Below, one piece after another: positions 22,331 through 34,664 of a stretch of DNA of 64,000 nt (positions are counted from its first letter, which is position 1; each line of letters starts with the position of its first letter). The DNA is from Apium graveolens (taxonomy: Eukaryota > Streptophyta > Magnoliopsida > Apiales > Apiaceae). Under the pieces are notes generated by a model that saw only the letters and a list, made by a program, of their open reading frames with translations, had not been told where the DNA came from and ran no database searches. The stretch is taken from assembly GCF_009905375.1 (NCBI RefSeq), contig NC_133649.1:237054201-237118200 (forward strand), given 5' to 3'. A program made the position numbers and the translations under genes.

Positions 22331-24641
22331 AAACTCTTTGTCCCTTTTAATGCGAACCTTATTGCAATTATCATAGATCATTATTAGTACACCTTATGTC
22401 ACGGTCCTTAAGCCGCATAGACATATCATTATACTTCACACAAAATCTCTTCTTATCGTCGAGTATTGCTAACACGGGGTTATTACTAATCTTACCTTCA
22501 CTTTTTGAAAATCTTATTCCTCGAATTCATACATGCTTCGTCTTTCTCAAATTCATTAGTACCTATCCCGATAATGTTTCATAGAAGCGTACCTCACTAA
22601 TCACGTTAGTATCTCTATTATCGTTCTTCTATAACCATGTTAAAGATTCTTATGATAATAACTAAACATGTTATTCCCTTTTTAAAATAACTTACTCATT
22701 ATAATGCTCCGATTGCACCAACATAGCACTGAGCTTTCAGTCTCATATTCAACAATCGGTTCTCAACTATACCTCTCTTTGTTCGGAAGGCAATTAGCCT
22801 TGGAAAAATGATTTTCATGATATCGATGAAATTTAGACAATCTTAACAAAATTTCAAAATCTAACATATGATTAAATAATGAGCTCTGAATAAAAGAGTC
22901 GCAACACTCAAAAGATTTATAACTTGGAAGAAAGAATACAACAAGAATTATCCTTCCATGTCCTTAGAATTTTATATTGTGATATTATAGAGAATATCCA
23001 TTGAAAGCAATGATTGCTGAATAATAACATCATATGAATGATACCTGTAAGATTTTCCCATTGAAAGAATACTTTTATTCTCGAATAATGTAAGAAATAT
23101 CAAATAACATCCTCAACCAAAGGTTAACCATTGAGGTTTCAAAGAGATGCTATTTTAAAAGAAGGAATTTTATTCAATGATTAACAAATAAGGAAGTATA
23201 TTTTCCTTCAATCACTTTATGATTTTAATTGAATATTCGTTATATAAACGAAAGAATAGAATATTTCATGAATAAAATATTTCATAAAACTGAATATAAA
23301 TTCTCGTTTTAGTGGGCGACCTAGTTAGGTCTCAAATAAATCATCCTTTGAAAATTTCATCAACAATTAAATTTTGCATATATAATGCACTCTGTAAAAC
23401 AAATAAAAAAAATTGATTGGAAGTGGATCTTAGAAAAATAATAACTAGTCCATATCAAGCAATGTTATCAGCCAACTAGGAAAATGGCCAGTTCAATCGG
23501 TTTGGCCCATAGCAACTAGCTAGAATGATTAGCTTGACTTTCATCGTACAAATTAAAATTTTAAATAGTTAGGACATTAACTAGTCGTTCATGAGAACAT
23601 ATATAACTAAGCATATTTCAGTTATTTCGAAAAAGAAAATCTCAATATCGTAACCACTAAAGAATTTGTGGCTACCAGGATGACGATTTCAAAATAATTG
23701 TCCAATTTGGGCCGAGAAAGATAATTATAACTCTGAATCGAGTGGTCTTGGTATCAGAACAATCGATAGCCTCTTATCAAATATTTCTTGCCAATAAAAG
23801 GGTACACTCAGAGGTGTCCTCGTTCACATACTTTATTAGATTCTTAAATAGAATTTAATTTGGAATACCAAAATCAAATTGATACCCTTACTATGATTTC
23901 AAAGTTCAATATACAATTCCATCCCGATTAGAAGAAAAGGATTCCCGAGGAATCTATGGATATTAGATCATCCATATTTTTAACAATTTGTTAAATATTT
24001 ATAATCTCGACTGAGAAGAGTAAGTATGAAAGAAGAATCAAATGAATATATTCATTATGAATATTTGTCAATGAATTGAGGAGAAAAAAAAATTCCTTGG
24101 ATAATTGAAATAAAGTATAAATAGCTCTGAGCCGAACAAGAAGATCATAATCTATGAATGAAAGTTTCTTAATCAACTAAAAAAATTGAACAACTCCTGA
24201 TGCAGAGAAAGAGTATTGAAGATGGTCACAGCAGAAGTTCAAAGTAGGGAACGAAAAGGATTGCCTAATATGACTTATCAAGGCAATACAAATGATCAAC
24301 AGTTTGGAGGGAGTAGTGTGACGATGAGTAGTTGCCAAAAATAATTCACTGATTATCCTAACCCTCATCATCATCCGTCTGAGGATGATCCCATCTCTTC
24401 ATTTTCGCAATTCCATGTTTCTACTACTGTCTCCCTCAATCATCATTTTAAAGTCACATACTAACTTGACTTTCACAAGTATATTTGTCGTTCCGGTGTT
24501 TTACCTCGAAGACCTTACTCATAATTATTCCAAAAGCATCTGCTAAGCCGATAGGGGCCTGCTACATGCATCCGTTACTAACTACAAGTGGCCAGTTCCC
24601 CCTGGGAACAGATCAAAGAGATCTCATAGGGATCTCAATGC
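22331..24641. other. Decayed internal region of element 6, nothing readable
   Basis: About 2.3 kb, AT-rich. By position this should hold RT and upstream pol of element 6, but I could not find the xxDD active-site block or other RT landmarks on either strand. A short minus-strand HPQTD-like word near 24370 is too short to use. Confidence 0.4.
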
Positions 24642-24646
24642 AGTCC

Positions 24647-26122
24647 TGTTAGTCGCTAAACACGCGCTAATAATACACGCAAGTATACGAGTTCGCAAGT
24701 AGTATAAGATATAAATATGATTCGTTCCCATAGAGAATGTATTGGTTAACTATCTAAATTACGCACCTAAGCAATAATGTATGGTTATTATTCAATGCTA
24801 AGACGATAACAAATTAAGAATGTTATAACTAAGAATTACGCTAACTATTATATAACTACGAGAATAAGGTAGACTGATAAAATATATATGACAGACATGG
24901 GATTCTAACTTCATTAAATACTTCATTCAGTAGCCTTATTATTCTCAACCTTAGCATGTAATGCTGATGACACTAATCAGACAACACGAAACTGATAAAC
25001 GCCAACTTTCGTTGCACGAGTACCATTCTACCAGACATCCACAGAAGAGATAGAAGATGAATAGGCACCAATTATATTGAGACCCTATATGTCTATAGAA
25101 TTTGACAACATAATGATTGAAGCACAAGTTATCTATCTTGATTACATAGGGCAAGTAAGATGGTTAAAATTACCTACAAATCATGCATCACAATACATGA
25201 ACCTATGCTAGCATGGAAAGTTCTAAATCCTTAAATTCACTTTCGCTTCTTTAAGAATTAACACAATATCTTATAAGTTCGCGACGCTCACAAGGCGAAT
25301 ATGCACAACCAATACTAGGATATCATACAATCACCACACACTAAGGCATGAAATAATTTAACTAAAGAGTTCCATAAGTAAATCCGCTAGAACCCCATGA
25401 TAATGATTAGCGCATAATCGAACTCATCGCCAACGTGGGTTTCAATGAAAACATGATATAACAAACGTAGTCTTTATACGAATTAATAAACCAAAGTACA
25501 ATCAAGAATATAGGTTCATCAAAATAAGAAACAAGCATCCAAATTACAACTCAAAACAAAATTCACAAGAATAAACTAGTTCGTCTTCGCCCTTGTTAAA
25601 TTGTGCTAAAAGGTCTCTTGCCATCTTCTCCTTCCTTGATGTCTTGATATCTCTGAATATCTCTTGAAAAATGACCTAAGTTATGTTTATATAGTAGTCC
25701 ATGCATCCCAGGAGTCTAGCAATTTGAATTATAAAAGAATCATGATTTTAATATCCCGACCCAGCACGGCCGCGCGCTTCACCAGCAAGGCCGCTTGCTT
25801 CACCAGCGCGGATGCGCTGCCATTCTATACTCCCGGCACGGCCGCACACAACACCAGCGCGGGCTCTCCTGCCTTCTGCCAAATTTTTTTTTCTTCTTCG
25901 TTATTCCTTGCAGCTTTGAGCCAATCTTTCAAGCTTTTATTCCAACACATCCTAAACACCATATTAGCATCAAAATAATGCTAATTCACCTGATTTACGA
26001 AGTAAAGCCTGAAATGCAAAAACACTTAAAAACACGTTAAAACACAAATAACTTGATGAGTACAAATACACCAACTCAAAGCTTATTAGAGCATAAATAA
26101 GTGTCATAAATGCCACTTAACA
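24647..26122 (-). repeat. Element 7 3' LTR
   Basis: This is the left LTR in window coordinates, which is the 3' LTR because the element is minus-strand. It contains a GC-rich island at about 25760-25870 with GCACGGCCGCGCGC and related words, in strong contrast to its AT-rich surroundings. Apparent short reading frames here are shared with the other LTR only because the LTRs are copies. Confidence 0.93.
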
Positions 26123-26139
26123 CACCCCTAAACTTGAAT
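26123..26139 (-). other. Element 7 polypurine tract region
   Basis: On the minus strand, ATTCAAGTTTAGGGGTG runs directly into the LTR start TGTTAAGTGG. The purine-rich AGGGGTG is the likely plus-strand primer. Confidence 0.7.
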
Positions 26140-27483
26140 CGATGCTTGTCCTCAAGCATAAATAGACTCAAAGAAAAAGAAATAAAAATACATGAATGCA
26201 ACTAATATGAATGCAACGATCCCTAAAGAATAACTAAACCAATCAACCAGCAACACCTCAGCAAATGCAATTATTCGCATAAGGATCCATCAAATCTCAC
26301 AAATCAATCTACACACCAGAGATGTGCGTGTGTGCAATGCTTACAGATATACTATCGTAACTAGATCGACAATCATAACTCACTACTTATCAAAACAATC
26401 ACAAGTTTATAAATAGAATAAAAGCTAGACTCAAAATAACTTATAACACTTCAATTTTTATATCGGAGTTAACATGGATTCACGCTTTTATTCATAACAA
26501 AACAACACAAATATGCTTATTTGATCGTGCAATGAGTGAGGTCCACAAAAGACTTATACAATAGTACCCATGTAGCGAGCGTTAGGTTAGCGGATCCCAC
26601 ACTATAGAAACATTAGGTCACTAGGCACAAAGTCCCCTAAGAACTTAATAACTCGAGTACTAAAGAGGCCACTCGTGATCAATTATACATAACACTTATT
26701 CTCTTATTTTTTTTCTTTTTTTTTCTATAGTTTTTTTTCAAATTTCTGAATGAGTACGCTTCGCTTCATCTCATTCAACCCTAGACTACTCATAAAAATA
26801 TGAGCCGGCTACTAGCCATTTGACACATAGCCACACAACTAGCAATGAAATCCAATTTCTAAATATCCATGTCTTTATTATTAAGAGAATACCTTAAATT
26901 CTAAATATAAACAAGCGATTAAACCTCAACAAAGCAACAAATCATGACTATGATCTAGCACTGTAGCAACCTATAAGACTTAGTGAAATACAAATGTCTC
27001 TAACATGCAAATCAATCCAATAAGACTCAACATCACTAAATACGACATCACTACACTAGCATCAATATCACTAATTAATCAGAAAAATTATTTAAGGGAA
27101 TCATAATATAATGCATATGCATGAAACTACTTGAACAAACTATCATAAAAACTACCAAAAATAAAATAAAAAAACTACATGGCAAAATATATGCAACTAT
27201 ATGAAATAAAACTAACATGAACATGCAACTATATGAGACTCACACAAACATATTCCTTCAACTACTACCCCAAACTTAAAATATTCACGGTCCTCAGTGA
27301 AGGTAATAGTAAGGAATCAGGCATACCTACTGTGAATCAGAATCCTCACCCTCAAAGGGTGGAGTGTCAGGTGTGTCCGGAGGTGGATACATGGAATCTT
27401 CACCAAGTACTGGCCACTGAATGTCAACTCCGGTGGCTCTAAATGCAGTCCCACGTGCTTGGGTGAGATCGCGTGCAAACTGA
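26140..27483 (-). other. Element 7 spacer between the third gene and 3' LTR
   Basis: About 1.3 kb of A-rich and T-rich sequence, with a long T/A homopolymer stretch near 26700-26740. I see no coding motif. On the minus strand it would be the 3' untranslated part of the element. Confidence 0.55.
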
Positions 27484-28571
27484 CTATGGATGTCGTGCAT
27501 CGCATCCTATCCTCCTCGCAAGACACCTATATTGCGTCGAACTCAAACCAGCTCCCATCTCTGCTCCTTGCTGCCTCCCCTTGTTGCTGTTGCTGCGATC
27601 CTGACGGTCCAGCCTCCTCTCCATACTGAGCTCTCCAAGCTGCTCTACAGGCATGTTGAGAACCTCCTGCTGTAGCTGCTTCCATAGACATACCACCTGG
27701 AAAATGATCATATGAGTAACCAAGCCCCTTTGGATCAGGCTTCCCTCCATACCACTCAACCATGCTGTGCAGTGTAAAAATTTCAATAGGAGCACATGGG
27801 AATCTGAAGCTGCTCATGTGCGGGCCAATGAACTCCAACTATCACGCACAACTTCGTCATAATGGACGCATATGGAATCGCCCCAGTAGTACCTCCTCTC
27901 AAAAACCTCAGGATCCCCTGATGTATCGCCATCCCCAAATCAATGTAATCACCCTGCAGAATACCCCAAAGAAGACGAGCACGCTCCACCGTAATTTCAT
28001 GCACATGCCAAGATGGCATGATGTTAGCACAAATAAACGAGTTCCAAGCCCGTGCATACCTGTTCATGCATGAAGCAGGGAACATGGAGTAATCGGTAGT
28101 GCCCCTCTTGAACTTCTAATGAGTCTCAGGCACACAGAGAGTAGCAATAATGAGATCCAAATCAAAGTTCTCAGGAGTCTTATCGTTCCAAGTGTCGTGG
28201 CCCACCTTTCTCAGAGCCTGCTCAATCACTGTCCTGATAGCCTCAGCACTGTACTCAACAGTCCTCCCCCTCACCACCGTAAAACCATTCTTCTCCGCCT
28301 TGGTATTGGCGTAGAACTCCCGCACAACACTCATGGGCATATTAGCGGGAGCCTCACAAAAAGGAACCTAGCCCATCTCCAAAATCATCTCCAACAGCAT
28401 ACCATCTTTTCCTGATGGCATAAATCCTCTCTCCTTAGCAATAGGCTTCGAGAGAAGCCTCGTGTACTCCTCCTCAGCCTCAAGAGTAGAGAACCTGGGC
28501 CTCACACCACTCGCAGTAAAATAATCGGTGGCACTGCTTCCAACTTGAGTTCTCTGTCTTTTGGGTGCCAT
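27484..28571 (-). pseudogene. Element 7 ORF3 (Athila third gene, broken)
   Basis: The minus-strand ATG at 28571 begins MAPKRQRTQVGSSATDYF. The frame passes through a decayed stop near 28368. It continues with VVREFYANTKAEKNGFTVVR and GRTVEYSAEAIRTVI (28340-28210), then RYARAWNSFICANIMPSW, RARLLWGILQGDYIDLGMAI and IPYASIMTKLCVIVGV (about 28060-27860), and ends in a Gln-rich tail with SGSQQQQQ near 27590. This is the domain often annotated in plants as putative plant transposon protein, found in Athila-type third genes. Breaks: stops near 28370 and 28116, and frameshifts near 27840 and 27500. I see no membrane segment or signal peptide. A TATA box sits 96 bp upstream. Its motif order resembles ORF3 of the copia elements in this window. 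Function unknown. Confidence 0.7.
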
Positions 28572-28666
28572 TAGGATTGAACAAGAAAGAATAAAAGCTT
28601 AAGTGTTTCGAGAGAATTTATGTTTGAGAGTTTTTGAATTGGTGGAGAAGATGTGTGCAAGTGTAT

Positions 28667-28677
28667 GTATTTATAGG
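28667..28677 (-). promoter_or_regulatory. Candidate internal TATA box for ORF3 of element 7
   Basis: On the minus strand, CCTATAAATAC lies about 96 bp upstream of the ATG at 28571, with a CA/CT-rich leader between. The core CTATAAATAC is identical to the one upstream of ORF3 in element 3 (63838-63847). This is a positional inference only. Confidence 0.55.
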
Positions 28678-28869
28678 TGGAGGGGTGTGAATCTGATAAG
28701 GAATAGAAGTGGGAATTGATTATGGGAATCGTGGGAATAATGGAATTGATTAGGAGAGGGAATTATGGGATATGGAAGAGTAAAAATCGGGTTAGAATTG
28801 ATTTTGGAATTAAAGTCCCGATTTTCTCTAATAAAACTGCTGTTTTTATTTTTTTTCAGAACAGGGACT

Positions 28870-29010
28870 CGGCGCGGCCGTGTGCTTGGACAGCGCGAGC
28901 ACGCTCACATTTGGGAAAATCGGTGCGGCCGCGCGCTAGGTCAGCGCGGGCGCGCTTGGTTACTAGAAAAATGGCGCAGCCGCGCGCTGGGCCAGCTCGG
29001 GCGTGCCCAG
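28870..29010 (-). repeat. GC-rich tandem repeat in element 7 spacer
   Basis: Three diverged copies of an about 36-50 bp unit at about 28870-28905, 28921-28955 and 28973-29010. Each pairs a GCGCGGCCGCGCGC-like word with a CAGCGCGGGCGCGC-like word. The same paired words occur in both LTRs of the element. The spacer from about 28680 to 29386 holds no other feature I can support. Confidence 0.7.
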
Positions 29011-29386
29011 CTTCTGTACTTGGCCCCGAATTTTCTTCCTTTTCTGATTTTTTTGTGTTTTTCTCTTTTCTTCTTGCTTCCTCTAACTACTAATGTACAA
29101 CATACTTGGGTTGCCTCCCAAGAAGCGCTTCTTTTACGTTGCTAGCTCAACGTAAAATAACGAGATCAAGTGGACAATAAAACGGCACTAACCACCTCGC
29201 AGTTTGCCGTATCACCATAATAATGCTTCAACCGTTAACCATTTACCTGGAATGCTTGGCCCGGATCATTCTCAAAAATTTCCACCGCTCCATGTGGAAA
29301 CACAGTTTTGATTATGAAGGGCCTGACCATCTTGACTTCAACTTTCCAGGAAAAAGACGAAGACGAGAGTTGAATAAAAGAACTTG

Positions 29387-30460
29387 TTACCCTGGCACAA
29401 ATTTTTTGAGCACTAGACCCCGATCGTGCCACCTCTTGACTTTCTCCTTGTACATTTTGTTGTTCACATAAGCTTGAAGTCGAAATTCGTCAAGTTCATT
29501 CAATTGAAGCATCATTTTCTTTCCAGCTGCATCCAAGTCCAGATTTAATTTCTTCAAAGCCCAATAAGCTTTATGCTCGAGCTCTACGGCAAATGACACC
29601 CATTACCATAAACCAACTGAAACGACGACATTCCCAATGGAGTCTTATATGTTGTTCTATATGCCCAAACAGCTTCATCAAGCTTCAAAGACCAATCCTT
29701 CCTTGATGGACATACCACTTTCTCTAAAATGTGCTTTATCTCTCTGTTAGATACCTCATCTTGACCATTTGTCTGAGGATGATAAGCCGTATCAATGCGA
29801 TGATTCACATTATACCTCTTCATCATGGCAGTGAACTTGCGGTTGCAAAATTGCGACCCCTCATCACTGATTATGACTCTTGGAGTCCCAAACCTTGTGA
29901 ATATCTGTTTGTGAAGAAAATTAAGCACGACCTTCACATCGTTCGTTGGCAATGCCTTAAATTCAACACATTTTGACACGTAATCAACCGCCAATAAGAT
30001 ATACTGATTGTTGCAAGATGAGACAAATGGCCCCATGAAGTCAATTCCCCAAACATCGAAGACCTCAACCTCGAGAAGCACATTAAGAGGCATCTCATCC
30101 TTTTTAGATATATTACCCACATGTTGACATCGATCACATTTAAAAATGAACTCATGCATATCTTTAAACAATGTTGGCCAAACGAAGCCTGCTTGAAGAA
30201 CACGAGCTGCTGTTTTTTCTCCACCATAATGTCCTCCATAAGCCGTTGAGTGGCAATCTTGCAAGATTCCCCCCGTTTCACTATAAGGAATACATCTCCT
30301 GATGATTTGGTCAGCTTCCTGAAGAAAAAGAAATGGCTCATCCCACATATACCACCTCACTTCATGTAGAAACTTCTTCCTTTGAGCATAAGATAAGTCG
30401 GGAGGCATGATGTTACTCAAAAGGTAGTTCACAATGTCTGCAAACCACGACTCTTCTTCT
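29387..30460 (-). pseudogene. pol: Element 7 integrase (broken)
   Basis: The minus-strand integrase reads through in one frame from 30432 to 29584. The zinc finger has its pair of His (HSTAYGGHYGG) and pair of Cys (CDRCQ). The core has the three acidic residues: Asp in VWGIDFMGPF, Asp in VIISDEGSQF and Glu in DEVSNREIKHIL, with YHPQTNGQ before the last. The C-terminal part continues in another frame at 29599-29387 (VELEHKAYWALKKLN, RLQAYVNNKMYKEKVKRWHD), which marks a frameshift near 29590. It would insert cDNA into host chromatin. It lies after RNase H, as expected for gypsy. The core itself looks little damaged. Confidence 0.9.
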
Positions 30461-30559
30461 TACATTCCAAACAGCTGCTCATCGGGAAAAGACTCATTTA
30501 TCAAGGTCTTATCCAAGGAAGTAGCATAAGGATTCTCTAAAGGCGAGAAATGATCAACA

Positions 30560-32232
30560 ACTTAATTTTTAGTTCCTTTTCTGTCCTTGATCTCTAGTTC
30601 AAATTCTTGGAGCAAAAGAACCCATCTAATCAATCTAGGCTTCAAGTCTTTCTTCGAGACGAGATATGGAATGGCGGCGTGATCAGTGAAAACTATCACC
30701 TTAGTCCCAAGTAGATAAGATCGAAATTTCTCAAAACCTGTAGACAATAGCCAAAAGTTCTTTCTCCGTAGTAGTGTAATTCAGCTGAGCACCATTTAGA
30801 GTCTTACTTGCATACTAGACTACATGAAATATCTTATTCTTCCTCTACCCAAGAACTGCTCCGACTGCATAATCACTTGCATCGCACATCATCTCAAAAG
30901 TCTCATTCCAATCAAGTGCAGTTATGACTGGTGCCGAGATTAGACTCTTCTTCAATGTCTCAAAAGCCGCAAGACACTCGTCATCAAATTTGAAAGGAAT
31001 ATCTTTCTCTAGTAAACTGCACAATGGCCTTGAAATTTTCGAGAAGTCCTTGATGAAACGCCTGTGAAAACCCGCGTGACCAAGAAAACTGTGAATTCCC
31101 TTGACAGAAATAGGTGGGGGAAGATTCTCAATGACCCCCACCTTGGCCTTATCCACCTCAAGACCCTTACTAGAAACCTTGAGCCCAAGAATTATGCCTT
31201 GACGCACCATAAAGTGACATTTCTCCCAATTGAGAACTAAATTGGTCTCAACGCACCTCTTGAGAACATGTCTAAGGTTTTGCAAGCATTCATCAAAAGA
31301 ATTTTCAAAGACTGAGAAGTCGTCCATGAACACTTCCATATTATGTCCAATCATGTCAGAAAAAATGGCCATCATACATCGCTGAAATGTGGCTGGTGCA
31401 CCACACAGACGAAAAAAAACTCGTCTAAAGGTGAACGTACCGAATGGACAAGTGAAGGTAGTTTTCTCTTGATCTTTTGGAGCGATACAAATCTGATTAT
31501 AACCCGAATACCCATCCAGAAGACAATTGTACTTATGACCAGCCAACCTGTCAAGCATTTGATCAATAAAGGGCAAGGGAAAGTGATCCTTCCTAGTGGC
31601 CTTATTTAGCTTCCTGTAGTCCATACAGACTCTCCACCCCATGACTGTCCGTGTAGGAATTAGCTCATTCTTCTCATTTTCTACCACAATAATACCACCT
31701 TTCTTTGCTACACATTGAACCGGGCATATCCATGAACTGTCAGAGATGGGATAAATGATCCCTGCATCTAGCCACTTCAGAATATCCTTCGTTACTACTT
31801 CCTTCATGATTGGATTAAGTCTTCTTTGCTGCTCGACTGTAGGTTTGCTACCTTCTTCTAGCAGAATTTTATGCATGCAGTAAGAAGGGCTGCTCCCTTG
31901 ATATCTGCTATAGTCCATCCAATTTCCGATTTGAATTCTCTCATAATTCTCAAAAGTTTTTCCTCATCGCTACCTGAAAGGTCAGATGCAATAATAATAG
32001 GTAGAGTAGATGCATCACCTAAAAAAGCATACCTCAAATGTTCAGGTAAAGGCTTAAGCTCAAGAGTAGGAGTTTCCTCAATAGAATGCTTGAGGCGTTT
32101 AGGAGCTTTGCTCAATTCTTCCATTCCAAGAGATGCAAAAGGCATATCGATCTTCCTCTTCCAGGGAGACGCATTCAAATATTGCAATTGCTCATCTCCT
32201 TTGTCATCTTCACTGTCTAAATTTACCAACAA
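30560..32232 (-). pseudogene. pol: Element 7 reverse transcriptase and RNase H (broken)
   Basis: Minus strand. RT occupies about 31918-31000, with SSWICPVQCVAKKGG, GWRVCMDYRKLNKATRKDHF, PLPFIDQMLDRLAGH, TCPFGTFTFRR and the active site FMDDFSVF near 31313-31330. Then come the thumb block FLGHAGFHRRFIKDFSKI and the start of RNase H, FEMMCDASDYAVGAVLG, ending at an in-frame TAG at 30845. RNase H continues after further stops through [10 protein letters not shown] and [13 protein letters not shown] to about 30562. Sequence upstream of RT (32232-31918) is the protease-RT connector in another frame, so a frameshift lies near 31900. The order is gypsy. Confidence 0.9.
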
Positions 32233-32380
32233 GGCTTTTTCTAAGGCATCAGACCTTAGCTATTTGATCAAGTTCCGATGTGACCACCGAGTCGACTAAC
32301 TCGACTTTTAAGCACTCCTCATTATCAGTAGGAAATTTCATAGCATTTAACACATTGAAAGTCACATCCTGATCCAACAC

Positions 32381-32690
32381 TCACATTGTAAGGTCACCCT
32401 TCTGCACATTAATCAAAGTCCGGCCAGTTGCCAAGAATGGCCTTCCCAAGATTATGGGAATCTTCTTATCCTCCTCGAAATCAAGAATAACGAAATCAGC
32501 AGGGAAGAGGAGTTTATCCACCTTGACTAAGACATCCTCCACAATACCTCTCGGATATGTAATAGAACAGTCTGCCAATTGCAAGGTCATGTAAGTTGGT
32601 TTGGGATCAGGAAAGTCCAATTGCTTGAAGATTGATAAGTGCATCAAATTGATGCTAGCTCCCAAGTCACATAAGCATCAGTCAAAAGAC
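32381..32690 (-). pseudogene. pol: Element 7 aspartic protease (broken)
   Basis: On the minus strand the retropepsin-like motif CDLGASINLM spans about 32674-32645, with the catalytic Asp codon at 32666-32668. It is followed by TLQLADCSITYPRGIVEDVL, FPADFVILDFEEDKKIPIIL and GRPFLATGRTLI, all standard for Athila-type proteases. An in-frame TGA lies just upstream of CDLGAS, and the frame closes with a stop after GDLTM at 32381. The enzyme would process the Gag-Pol precursor. Confidence 0.88.
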
Positions 32691-33057
32691 ACTTTACCAA
32701 TAGTACATGGAATAGTGAAGCTTCCTGGATCTTTAAGATTCAGAGGCAACTTCTGTTGCAGCACATCACTGCATTCCTCCGTGAGAGCGACAGTCTCTAA
32801 ATCATCTAGCTTCACCTTTCGAGAGAGAATATCTTTCATAAACTTTGCATAACTAGGCCTCTGCTGGAGAGCCTCAACGAAAGTATGTTGATATGAAGTT
32901 TCTTGAACACCTTCAGAAACTTCTCGAATTGCTTGTCCAGCTTTTTCTTCTACAGCCTCTTAGGAAAAGGCGGTGGAGGATAGATCTATTTATCCCCTAT
33001 ATTACCCTCCGGCAGAGTGTGCTCAACAGTATTCTTCCTTGGTTCCACTTTTTCATC

Positions 33058-34524
33058 CTACTGCTTTGCTTCTTCCTCAACCCCAGCTTCTTCAGTCAAC
33101 TCTTGAGTTTGATCGGGATTTGCAACCTTCCCAGACCTTAAAATGATTGCCTTTACCTGCTCTTTAGCTTCCTTCTTTCCTGGTACTTCGGTGTCACTAG
33201 GTAATGTACCAGGTTGGCGATTTAGCAAGGCATTGGAAATTTTCCCAATTTGATTTTCCAAGGTCTTGATAGAAACAACTTGACTCTTGCACATGAGCTT
33301 CAACTCCTCTAATTCATATTTTTCATTAGCTTGTTGCAGCTGGAGTTGTTATTTTGGTGCATACTGTGGTTTCTGAAACCAGGGGAGTTGTACTGCTTAG
33401 CTGGATACTGCTGATAAGGCTGTTGAACCGCATTCTGAGTATTGCTCTAAATGAAATTAGGATGATTGTGGTTGTTGGGATGATAGGTGGCTGGCACAGG
33501 TTGTTATGATCACTGGAAGTTGCTCACGAACTGAGCTGATTCATCAGAAATTGCGCACTGATCAATTTCATGGGCGCTAGCACAAAGCTCACAGACACTA
33601 GTGATTTGATTAACTCCCTAATTAGACAAAGTGTCCACCTTCTTTGTCAAAGCCTTAAGTTGGGCAGCTATAGCAGTTGCTGCATCCAACTCCAGAATTC
33701 CTGCTACTTTTCCCTGAGTCAGTCTCTAGGAAGGATTCTGGTACTCATTAGTAGCCATCAGTTCAATAAGTTTATAAGCTTTATCGTAGCCGTTAGCCCA
33801 CAAGGCTCCTCCCTGATGCTACATCAAGCACGGGCCTAGAAGTAGGACCCAATCCATTGTAGAAACAGTTGATAATCATCCAATCAGGCATGTCATGGTG
33901 TGGGCACTTCCTTAGCATCTCCTTATATTGATCCAAAGCCTCACACAGAGATTCTCCAGTTTGCTGGGCGAACTGGGTAAGAGCATTCCTGATTACTGCA
34001 GTCTTCGCCATGGGAAAAAATTTAGTGAGAAACTTTTGAGCAAGATCTTCCCAAGTTGTGATAGACCCCGCCGGTAGAGAGTGTAACTAGCACTTATCTT
34101 TGTCCCTTAAAGAGAATGGGAAGAGTCGCAGCTTGATAGCATCTTCAGTCACACCATTGAACTTGAAAGTATCGCAAATCTCGATGAAATCCCTGATGTG
34201 CATGTTAGGGTCTTCGGTAGGAGAACCCCCAAACTGAACTGAGTTCTGTATCATCTGGATCGTGCTTGACTTGATATCAAAAGTGTTAGCCGCGATGGTT
34301 GGTCTAATGATGCTAGACTGAATGTCATTAATCTTTGGCTTAGAATAGTCCATCAAAGCCTTCAGATTTTCTGCTTGATCACCCATAGCTGCTATAATTG
34401 GCTCTTCAACTTTCTCTTCTTCTTCTACCTTCTTTTCTTCCTCAAACACTTCCCTACGAATTACCACAAGTTCTTCCTCGGCTTTATCCAGTGTTCTCTT
34501 ACGAGTACGCGAACGCGTATACAA
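33058..34524 (-). pseudogene. gag: Element 7 gag (broken)
   Basis: Minus-strand Gag from about 34524. A charged N-terminus (EEEKKVEEEEKVEEP) leads into the capsid block with FGGSPTEDPNMHIRDFIEIC and LRLFPFSLRDKDKC. An in-frame TAG at 34087 follows, replacing the usual Trp. The capsid continues (TAVIRNALTQFAQQTGESL, RKCPHHDMPDWMIINCFYNG) to a break near 33793. A zinc knuckle-like CELCASAHEIDQC lies at about 33594-33553. The C-terminal part has SIKTLENQIGKISNALLNR and KAIILRSGKV (33303-33130), typical of the Athila Gag-PR junction. Several stops break the frame. It should package genomic RNA in the virus-like particle. Confidence 0.85.
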
Positions 34525-34640
34525 ACACCATCGCTAGATCACCTGAAATAAAACAAGGAACAAATAAGTAACAATGTTTGAGTCAATGAACTTTAACGAC
34601 CACTGATGGAAAGCACATAAACTAGTAATTAACACTGCAG

Positions 34641-34658
34641 TCCCTGGCAGCGGCGCCA
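34641..34658 (-). other. Element 7 primer binding site (tRNA-Asp type)
   Basis: On the minus strand, TGGCGCCGCTGCCAGGGA starts six bases after the 5' LTR. It matches the complement of the plant tRNA-Asp 3' end at most positions, the site known for Athila-type elements. Confidence 0.85.
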
Positions 34659-34664
34659 AAAACT

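Noticed and set aside
24360..24400. Minus-strand HPQTD-like word recalling the integrase core
   Set aside because: Only five residues match, and the position is more than 3 kb from the recognised end of element 6 integrase. The core is already accounted for near 21070.
24951..25154. Frame of 67 codons with a near-identical partner at 34968-35171
   Set aside because: The two are conserved only because they lie in the two LTRs of element 7. Substitutions do not favour synonymous sites by eye, and no known LTR gene fits.
25664..25978. Plus-strand frame of 104 codons over the GC-rich island
   Set aside because: It is open because the island has few stops. It is antisense to element 7 and contains no motif; its partner in the other LTR has a different reading.
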